64,000 nt of DNA from Bradysia coprophila (lineage: Eukaryota > Arthropoda > Insecta > Diptera > Sciaridae). The stretch is taken from NCBI RefSeq assembly GCF_014529535.1, contig NW_023503496.1:3376799-3440798 (forward strand), written 5' to 3'. Made by a program: the position numbers and the translations under genes. Positions 55,741 to 64,000 of the stretch are shown here, piece by piece (position 1 is the first letter of the stretch; every line of letters begins with the position of its first letter). A model generated the notes under the pieces. The model was not told where the DNA came from, searched no databases, and was given only the letters and a program-made list of their open reading frames with translations.

Positions 55741-57140
55741 CTATATATAATTAACCGGATAAATGTCGCAAAATCATGAAGAAACGGATTCGTATGCAAT
55801 AAAAGAACGATCACGCGGAAGTGTGTAATTTAAGTAATTCGAATCTTCAGTCATCTCATTCAAAAATATCTCATTTGTCCACTGACATATTTATCTGTTA
55901 GATACCCTTCCGTTTCCCAGCGAGAAAGTCTACGTTAATGCATCATGAAAAAGAACATTTCGTAGCTGAATTGCCAAACTGATTCAAATCAATCTTCCGT
56001 TTTACATCTCTGTTCTGGTCTAACCTCGGCTCTACCAGTACTACATTTACTGCTTTGTGTTCGACTTTTTATACCTTTCTATATAGTGATAGAAGGGGAT
56101 ATAGGTACGTATACGTATATATATATACCATCATCATACCCGTGAATTATGTGATATCTAAAATCTACCCTTTTCCCAAAAATGAGGGGAGAAGAAGGAT
56201 TGATAAAAAAAGCTATTGGATAATAAATTTTGAACCAATGTTTGGAATGCCATTTATTATAATGGTTTGGGTAAATGTATACGGAGTGTCGTATGAGAAT
56301 ACTTGTATAAATCGATGCAGTTTAACGATGATTATTGTGGCATTAAACTTTAAAGTTTGTTTACATTGTGAATGGAAGGACGGGGGGTGAATTTGTTTGT
56401 GAAACTTGTTTGCAGTTCGTTTTACGGTGTGAACGAAAATGTTGTCCTTTCGTTCAACATTCTTTGCTATTTGCTTGTGTTGTGACAAAAGTTTCTTTAG
56501 TAACAAGTCTGTACGATATGGAAATGTGACATCAATTCTAATTCTAGTGAAACTTCGGTTTAAGAGGAACAGTTTTCAGACACGTGAGGATCAGTGCTAC
56601 AATTTACATTCTATACTTTTTTGAAGGTTTCTTTTTTCGCACTGGTGGGAGAATAGCTTTCTTCATTGCATCGGCCAAAATGTGAAAAGTACGAGGCGAA
56701 ACCGAAGTTGACAACACATCGTATGCGCAAAATTCCAGTTTAGGCACAAGTTATTGCCAGTCCAGGAATGGAAGCCTCATTTTTACAAATGTCACTTTTA
56801 CGCATTAGTGCGTTCTACTTCGATCACACTGCTGGATATAAAGTATTTTTCGTACCAAGACTGAAAAAATACATTTTTGTGCTTGAAGACTGAAATTCGA
56901 CGGATTTCGACAAGCATTCTACGATCGAAAAGTTCAATTTTTCTGTTCTTCTAATAGAGAGGTATTCCGGCCAAGAAAGTACTTTCTCGGACGCTCTCTC
57001 CGGCCGAAAATGCATTTTCATATATATTTTTCCGGCCGCGATCAAGTGTGCATGCTTTGTTGTTGAAATGGCTAGAGTGATTTCTATGTTAATGGTGTTG
57101 TGGTTTCGTCTCATTTCAGTTTTCAAGCACAAAAATCGTC
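55741..57140. other. gene-free stretch
   Basis: AT-rich, no supported gene. GTACGAGGCGAAACCGAAG near 56689 is a decayed form of the GC-rich core discussed in the findings. Confidence 0.4.
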
Positions 57141-57266
57141 GTTTGTGACTCGTGTTGAAAGCTGAATTTTTCGGTACACGTCGTAAGCTTGTCCTACTCG
57201 ACTCCGCCTCGTTAGGACAAGCTCACGACTAGTACCGAAAAACTCAACTTTTCATCACTCGTAACA
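57141..57266. repeat. Hairpin element with GC-rich core
   Basis: TGACTCGTGTTGAAAGCTGA then ATTTTTCGGTAC is inverted as GTACCGAAAAACTCAACTTT then TCATCACTCGTAA. The centre has GCTTGTCCTACTCGACTCCG then CCTCGTTAGGACAAGC. Confidence 0.82.
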
Positions 57267-57427
57267 AAATGTACTATTCCTGTCGAGATACGAACAACGT
57301 TCTGTGCACCGGACAACTGGAATAGACAAAACACATAAATTTGTTCAATCGAATAGTCATGGAAAAATTCATTCAAAACCGATCTCACACGATAAATTGT
57401 CAAGAATATATTACAATATACAGGTAC

Positions 57428-59493
57428 TCAATTATATTATGACTATGGGATTGTAGGATGCATTACTTTTACATCCTATATCCTACACACTTCCCACATT
57501 CAATTGAACCAACGAATTCAATTTCATTTTTGATTTTGTCGATTGGCACCATTGACATACAGGTAGTTAGTTCTCATGGTTCTCATTAACTGCTTGTGGT
57601 GGCACCATATACTTTGCGTGTCCAAGCAGTTAAAGAAGTGCCAGGTAGCGTCAATCAAAATTCTAAAAGGACAGTTTAGATCACATCTGAGTTGATCGCA
57701 AAGGCAGTAAGCAATTTAGAAGGTTTTTTTTGTTTACTATATGCATTTTACTTGCTACATGCGTCGAAAACGATACTTTTCATGTTTCACGCACTACTTT
57801 CGACTCCCATAGCATGTAAAATCCACTCGGGAAGATGAAATGTCTCGTTTTCCTGTGTTTATTGACCTCAGCTGCGCCTCGGATCAACAAAATTCACACA
57901 AAAACCATACTTTTCATCTTTTTATACCAAGTCATGTAAAATACTAATGCTTTTCTGATCTTTCAAACATGAGAAGGAAATTCGTGTGAAATGGGAGAAA
58001 TGTAAAACACTAATGAAACACATGTAGAATGAATGGAACGAATTACATGAAGAAAACCAACAAAAGCGTTAAAAACGTATGTTGATTGTTGATTTTAAAT
58101 TGGACAAAAGAGCAAAATTCTAATCATAAGATGTTGTGCAACAAAATGGCGATCGGCTGTACCTCTACCGTTTTTGATATCCGCCTTCTTGGTACATGAC
58201 ATATGCAAGATTCTTTTCATAACATTTTCATAACATTTTCATCATTTTCATTGTTCATTTGTCAACAGATTGCGAAGTGACATTTCAGCGTATTTTTTAG
58301 CTTTTCGTGATATCGCAAAAACTGCAGGTTATTTCATTATCTTTGGGAACACGGGTTCTCCAATTCAAATGAGTGATAGATCGTTGGATTCGTCTTTCAA
58401 TTCTATAGAGGTCGCATCTTTAATTTTTTCGATTAATTTTGTTTGTTTTCGGTGCAAAGTGTTCAAGAGTGAAGGCTTGTCAGGGGGTCCCGTGAACAGT
58501 TTTTCAGCAATAACTCAAGAAATAATTATTGTAAATCATTGTTATGCTGTACTAATGTCGGCCATGGGAAGACGTACTACAGGTGATGATCTATCACTCA
58601 TTAGAATTGGAGAGCCAGTGTTCCCAAAGTTAATGAAATAACCTGCAGTTTTTGCAAAAGCTTAAAAATACGCTGAAATGTCACTTCGCAATTGTTGACA
58701 AATGAACAATGAAAATGTTATGAAAAGAATCTTGCATATGTGATGTACCAAGAAGGTGGATATCAAAAACGGTGAAGGTACAGCCGATCGTCATTTTGTT
58801 GCACAACATCTTACGATTAGAATTTTGCTCTTTTGTCCAATTTAAAATCAACAATCAACACACGTTTTTAACGGTTTTGTTGGTTTTCTTCATGTAATTC
58901 GTTCCATTCATTCTACATGTATTTCTTTAGCGTTTTACATTTCTCCCATTTCACACGAACTTGCTTCTCACGTTTGAAAGATCAGAAAAGCATTTGTATT
59001 TTACATTTCTTGGGATAAAAAGATGAAAAGTAGAGTTTTCGTGTGAATTTTGTTGATCCGAGGCGTAGCCGAGGTCAATAAACAAGCGAAAACGAGACAT
59101 TTCATCTTTTTATCCCGAGTGGTTTTTGCATGCTTTGGAAGTCGAAATTAGTGTGTGAAACATGAAAAGTACCGTTTTCGACGCATGTAGCATGTAAAAT
59201 ACATATAGTAAACAAAGAAAACCTTCTAAATTGCTTACTGCCTTTGCGATCAACTCAGATGTGATCTAAACTGTCCTTTCAGAATTTTGATTGACGCTAC
59301 CTGGCACTTCTTTAACTGCTTGGACACGCAAAGTATATGGTGCCACCACAAGCAGATAATGAGAACTAACCACTTGTATGTCAATGGTGCCAATCGACAA
59401 AATCAAAATTGAATTAGTTGGTTCAATTGAATGTGGGAAGTGTGTAGGATGTAAAAGTAATGAATCCCACAACCGTAGTCATAATTAAATTGG
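57428..59493. mobile_element. 2.07 kb foldback element with arms of about 950 bp
   Basis: The left arm (57428-58382) and right arm (58588-59493) are reverse complements over nearly their whole length. Examples are CAAGCAGTTAAAGAAGTGCC / GGCACTTCTTTAACTGCTTG, GGTTATTTCATTA near the loop, and GAGTGATAGATC / GATCTATCACTC at the loop edge. The 205 nt loop matches 2516-2731. Within each arm is a decayed family C terminus (TTCTAAAAGGACAGTTTAGA) and a GACCTCAGCTGCGCCTCGGA core. A 123-codon frame spans the loop but looks like chance. Confidence 0.9.
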
Positions 59494-59748
59494 GTAACTG
59501 TATAATCGTTCGGGAAAACCTGACATTTCATAACAAAAAATCATGGCAAAATATGTCGTATTTCAGTTGTGCGGTGCACAATAGTAAATTTCGTACCTTG
59601 AACTCGCCTTCGGCTCTGTCTGGAAACCTCTCACACGCTAAAAAAGACTTTTAGTCCGTGGTACGAATAATATTTTTCATATCCGTCGGAGTCCTAGATA
59701 TTAAATAGTTATTTGCATAAGTATGTATGTTTCGTCGAGATGAAGTCG
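59494..59748. other. gene-free stretch
   Basis: No gene. GAACTCGCCTTCGGCTCTG near 59599 is another GC-rich core-like motif. Confidence 0.4.
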
Positions 59749-59810
59749 TGGTATACGAATCCACACATATACTGTGATTGAGTGGTTTCAATCCTGTGAT
59801 GCACACAATT
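59749..59810 (+). repeat. Direct repeat, copy 1
   Basis: GGTATACGAATCCACACATA then TACTGTGATTGAGTGGTTTC and AATCCTGTGATGCA. Repeated at 60187-60243. Confidence 0.85.
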
Positions 59811-60186
59811 TTACACCATGAAATACACAAACAACAAAATCAATTATAATAGACACCGTTCAAGGTTTAACTTGAATGTATAGAAGAAGAATGAGAATAA
59901 AAACGAAACCGAAAATACGCGATATAAAGCCGAACGAGTTGATCGATCGATGTGCATCACACTACTTGTTGATATGGAGAGTAAGCTCCGCCTTCGTAAA
60001 AATTTCTCTCTTTGACGAATAACATAAACAAACTCCACCATTAAGGAAAACATCGCCTGGAGTCCTAGACCTGTTTGCAAGGTCTGCTGAGAGAGAACTA
60101 AAAAAGTGTGGTTTCCGATAACTTTTGACGCGTGATATTCAGTGTTTTCATGGTTTGGTGAGTGTAAGATATTTTATTATTCTCTC

Positions 60187-60243
60187 GGTATACGAATTCA
60201 CACGTATACTGTAATTTCGTGGTTTCAATCCAAGTGATGCAAA
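60187..60243 (+). repeat. Direct repeat, copy 2
   Basis: GGTATACGAATTCACACGTA then TACTGTAATTTCGTGGTTTC and AATCCAAGTGATGCA. The two copies bracket about 380 bp. Confidence 0.85.
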
Positions 60244-60476
60244 TAACTATTTTTTACTAAAACAAGATCAATGGGAATGCCCCTTGCCATCTGTATGGTT
60301 ACATTATACACCTTTGACGCTGGAAATCTTTCTTCATGTGTTGACAATCTGGCATACCGTTCCATTTACAGTAGGGCCACGCAACAATTCTGATTTGTAA
60401 AACTCAATGGAATGATTTCATTAATTTCGCGTCGATAATGGACTTAATGATATAAACAGACAAAATAGTACATTAT

Positions 60477-60582
60477 GTCCGAGGTTCCAAATTTTTATTT
60501 TGACAAGTGGGGACGATATGGCCCGACCCGAAGGCGAGGGCTGTATTCCCACTCGTCAATATAAAAATTTGGAACCTCGGAC
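60477..60582. repeat. Hairpin element with GC-rich core
   Basis: GTCCGAGGTTCCAAATTTTT then ATTTTGAC is inverted as GTCAATATAAAAATTTGG then AACCTCGGAC. Centre CCCGACCCGAAGGCGAGGGC. Confidence 0.92.
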
Positions 60583-60785
60583 GTACAGCGCTTTACGTGT
60601 TTCTGGTCGGTAAATGCGAAAAATGAACTCAGTAAATGCGAAAAATGAACTCAAAAACTTGCATTTACCAACCAGAATCACGGAAAAGAGTTTAAAATCT
60701 TTCCTGTGGCAGGTAACACTCTGTCCAAGTAATCTACAATCAGTCAAAAAAAAACCTTGAAAAATAAATACGACGCAAGTCTTTT

Positions 60786-61014
60786 CTCTTACTCAGAAAA
60801 TAACTGATATTGTTGGGGGTGACGCATTATGCAAGATTACGCATAAATTCCATCGACAAAAAATTGACCAATTTTGCGTCACTGTGGTAGATGTCTTCTA
60901 CTAGTTAGTTACTTTAATGTCTGTCTGTCACAGTGACGCAACATTTTGTCGACATTATGATGGCGCACACGCACACACTCAGCCTCAGCGATATCAGTTA
61001 TTTTGTAAGTGAGA
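60786..61014. repeat. MITE with CTCTTACTCAGAAAATAACT ends
   Basis: CTCTTACTCAGAAAATAACT then GATAT is inverted as ATATCAGTTATTTTGTAAGT then GAGA. Inside, TTTTGCGTCACTGTG / CACAGTGACGCAA pair as well. Confidence 0.85.
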
Positions 61015-62035
61015 TAAAGGACTGGAACGATTCATTTGTTATTTCCAGCGTTTGAAGCGCTTCCAGAGCAAGAAGCAACCAATCAAGATACTCTGATAAT
61101 ACGAAACTTTGCTTATTTTCACACGAAATCCAAGATTTTGATATTCAATATCTCGGCCAAATCTTCACCATTTGTCACATATGATAGCTCGTTGAACTCG
61201 TATGGATGCCTAGATTTCAAATATCTAAGTTTGAGGGTCGTTGGAGTTAAGGGAGTCCCTATACTATAGTTTTTTTTTTACAATTTTGTAGTAGAGGACT
61301 TGCGTCACTCCCGCTTACTAACGTCTGGGCATGATAACATTATTGTGAACAAATACCTCTGACGTCTCATTTGCATTCTAATTAAATGTTTTACTGTGAA
61401 TGAACGTGGTTTAGAAGCCAACCGTACCTCTCTACCGTAACTTGCAGGTGGCCTTACATCTTTAAGACAAAAAAAAGAGAGAATTAGATCTCCTTTGCTA
61501 TGTGTAGCTGGAGGTCTTGGGAAGATTAACTTGCCGGATCTTTGATCACCCATAAAGGGGGTTCACTGTAACTTTTCTACCAAAATTGGTTCTTGGGTTA
61601 TTTGTTATATCCCAACAAAATCTCTACGAGGTGTGACGCAGTCTTTGTAGTTCAATTTATAAAATGAATGATATCGCTAGAGCTCCCGAGCACTTTGGTA
61701 GGCGTGTGATAGCTCATTTTCTTTGTTGCGATGTTTGATTCTCGCCTTAACATATTTGCCACGTCTCAAAAAATTTTCTTCGTTCTTTTTTTTTGGGGGT
61801 TAGACTGCGTCAAGTCCTCCGCTATCGATTCGGACATGATAATATTTAAGCTTAAATGGTCTATCGCTGAAATGCAACATGAAAAAAGAACCGTATGCTG
61901 AAACTATTAAGTGTTATAATTGGATATATCATGTATAGGTATGTCCACACAGGCGACAACTCTCAAGTGTAGCTCTATGGCTAGAACTCGAATTGAATAA
62001 AAACAAGATCTTTGCTTAAAACACGAAACGTGCAT
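61015..62035. other. Mostly unassigned
   Basis: GAGGACTTGCGTCACTCCCG then CTTACTAACGT near 61295-61332 matches about 41510-41550. A weak box B-like GTTTGATTCTCGCC lies near 61734. No gene supported. Confidence 0.4.
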
Positions 62036-63395
62036 CTATGGCCAAATGTAGCACATGATTCCCTCGTATTTACCACCGAACGGTATAACATTTTTGTTCC
62101 CCTCTTCAATGTCGGAAGTGTAAAAGTGATCGGTAAAAAAGACCCGCCAATATCTATACAGTGGAATCGATGCTCCACAAAGATCTTTAGTTGGAGAGCA
62201 GTAGAATCCGATACCATCACGATTGTATCCAGCGGCGTTATTAGCTTCGTAGTCACTGTTCGTATAAAAATGATCCAATACCAAATTAAAGAAAGTTTTG
62301 CGTAACCGATAAATGGGAACGAATTCGTTTCCGCAAGAGCAATCTGTTGCTGATGTCACTACTTTACCAGGTGATGTCTCTCGACCGTAGCCTGAAGCGT
62401 TTTGAGCTTCTGGCTCTGAAGTTGTGTAGAAATGGTCCATTGTTGCTGGTCCGTACAGTCGCAAAAGTTGCACTAATGAATAAACGATATTTTATTAGTT
62501 TGAGATTAGTGAGAAAGGAAATGAATTCTGACTGTGGGTGAATATTACCTTGGTTTACTGGACAATTTGGTGGTGGTGGCGGTGGTGCCCTTGTTGTTGT
62601 TGTGGTTCGTCTTGTTGTGGTCGGTCTTGTTGTGGTTGGTTCTGCTGTGGTTCGTCTTATTGTGGTTCGCCTTGTCGTGGTTGGTTCTGTTGTGGTTCGT
62701 CTTGTTGTGGTCGATCTTGTCGTGGTTGGTTCTGTTGTGGTTGGGACTGTTGTTGTCGGTCTTGTCGTGGTTGGTTCTGTTGCGGTTGGTCTTGTTGTAG
62801 TGGTTGGAACTGTGGTGGTCGGTTCTGGCACTGGTGGCTTATCGCTTAGCCAAATATGACAAACAATTCCTTTGTATGTTCCACCTTCCACTTCAACTAA
62901 CACCATATCCGCACTCACTTTATCCGTCGTATAAACATAATAATGAGACTGAACCAAATAGCTGTGCAACGGTACAGTCGGTCCGCAGCGCTCATTCGCC
63001 GTAGCTGAAACGTAGAATGCAATACCATCCGACTCGTACGGTAATGTGGTTTCGTTAGGTGGACTTTGATTGGTCGACAAAATGTACACCGGAGGGTGAC
63101 TCATATTGTTTTCGAAACGGTATACAGGTGTCAGACGAGCTTCTCCGTTACAATCGTAGCTACTCCTTGCTACGAAGCCCAACGTATTTTTCTCTTTGTA
63201 TCCGTTTCTCCCGATAAAATTTCTTAATTCTGTGATGGATGTAGTGAGGAAGTTCGGGGGTATGAGATATAGCGGTGCTGTAAATGAAGTATTTCATTTC
63301 GTTAATACAGTCTGTGACACTCAATGACTCAATTCATAATTACCCAAGTCATAATTTCTTGTTGCTTCGTTTTGTAACGTTGGCGATAGGCAGAA
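62036..63395 (-). CDS. Secreted-type protein with DUF5648-like repeats and a mucin-like linker (5' partial)
   Basis: Three exons on the minus strand: 63395-63344, 63277-62549 and 62472-62036, with GT-AG introns (for example CCAAG|GTAATA and TTCATTAG). Together they hold 405 residues to TAG, open at the N-terminus. The first block has three repeats: APLYLIPPNFLTTS, TPVYRFENN...VYILSTN and VPLHSYLVQ...YVYTTD. Then come about 80 residues of TTTRPTTTEPTTT-type linker, P-rich at its end. A second block of three follows: LLRLYGPATMDHFYTTS, VPIYRLRK...DHFYTNS and IPLYRYWR...DHFYTSD. The 'PLYR...DHFYTTS...GY...G' repeat is the DUF5648 signature known in secreted bacterial and arthropod proteins. Threonine-rich linkers are normally O-glycosylated. 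Function unknown. Upstream exons, including a signal peptide, are expected above 63400. Confidence 0.8.
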
Positions 63396-63709
63396 CTGCA
63401 AAATGTGTTTGAGTTATAAGTCTAAGACGGATCAAATTAGCAGATGTTTACAAAGATATTCTGGCATCATTGAGTGCTGCTGAAATTTCTACTTTTCGCT
63501 TAGAACTAAGTGCTCTTAGTAGTGGCGAGTACTTCAAGTTGACCTTCAACTTTATTATAACTGACGTGACGTCAGTTACATTTATCCGATAAATAGATAA
63601 GAACAGCTGAAAGTGATGATCTTCGAGCACCTTACATTTTTCCCTCAGTTATCACAGATACCGGATGTACTAAAAAGTTGCAGCAAACATATTCTATTTT
63701 GATATGCAG
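63396..63709. other. Flank of the DUF5648-like gene
   Basis: It should include intron or 5' exons of the minus-strand gene, but I recognise none. Confidence 0.3.
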
Positions 63710-63891
63710 GCAAGACTAGTGCCAGTGCCTCATTCATCTATCATAAAGTGATCTGTGATGATCTTGGTGGTGATGATGTCTATAGAGTTTTCATTGAACA
63801 TATGTGTGGAAACTCGATGACTCCTCTTCGATCGACAGAGTCAGTTGTCAAATCAATGGCTGAAGTCTGTGGCTTGAAGGTTTGGATTTAA
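63710..63891 (+). CDS. Possible terminal exon of an unknown gene
   Basis: After TTTTGATATGCAG a 59-codon frame runs to TAA at 63889. It reads KTSASASFIYHKVICDD, then LGGDDVYRVFIEHMCGN, and ends GLKVWI. The codon choice and mixed composition look protein-like, and the preceding CAG could be a splice acceptor. I do not recognise the family and see no upstream exon, so it could be a chance frame or a gene relic. Confidence 0.3.
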
Positions 63892-64000
63892 TGATCGATA
63901 CCCGGTTTCGTCAGACACAATGCAAAATATTACATTAAATCCTGGCCACATAAATTTGAATTGAAAATTGTCTTCTGGAACCGAAGAACCTCCACAAAAG
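63892..64000. other. Window edge
   Basis: Nothing recognised. Confidence 0.3.

Noticed and set aside
58270..58641. 123-codon plus-strand frame across the foldback loop
   Set aside because: It starts and ends inside the inverted arms, and the related copy at 2516-2731 does not keep the frame.
62534..62859. Plus-strand frames of 85-103 codons rich in Val, Leu or Cys
   Set aside because: They are antisense to the threonine-rich linker of the minus-strand DUF5648-like gene.

Overview
The window looks like a stretch of an AT-rich insect nuclear genome, most likely a dipteran. The reasons are an RR-2 cuticular protein, a takeout/juvenile-hormone-binding-type secreted protein with 59 and 153 bp introns, a secreted leucine-rich-repeat protein, a Penelope-like retroelement, and a very dense population of short non-autonomous transposons. 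I cannot name the species from sequence alone.

Only five host protein-coding loci are well supported. They are an RR-2 cuticle protein (minus, 12903-13922, last exon only), a single-exon F-box/LRR protein (plus, 31638-33275), a secreted LRR protein (minus, 38700-40673), a three-exon takeout/JHBP-like protein (plus, 43931-44901), and a secreted mucin-like protein with DUF5648-type repeats (minus, 62036-63395, 5' end not found). A 59-codon open segment at 63710-63891 may be a terminal exon. Two decayed genes are visible: a coiled-coil plus zinc-finger gene at 8027-8613, and a YqaJ/SWIM-type mobile-element gene fragment at 18881-19216. These genes do not form a pathway. Cuticle, takeout, secreted LRR and DUF5648 proteins are all secreted, but they sit 10-20 kb apart.

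The rest is mostly repetitive. From 1 to 12 kb there are foldback and MITE elements, a local duplication, a tRNA-derived SINE and two arrays of AGGTCA motifs. From 16 to 22 kb there is a 5'-truncated Penelope-like element with a 12 bp target-site duplication, then a composite satellite block. From 23.2 to 25 kb at least six short elements are nested or adjacent. A 20 bp satellite lies at 26.15-26.57 kb. From 33 to 46 kb many small inverted-repeat elements surround the LRR and takeout genes. From 51.6 to 61 kb there is a 1.2 kb element with short terminal repeats, a cluster of diverged 150 bp repeats, a 2.07 kb foldback element with arms of about 950 bp, and several hairpin MITEs.

Most repeat calls rest on arms or copies that can be matched by eye within the window. 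Element ends are approximate to a few bases unless a target-site duplication is stated.
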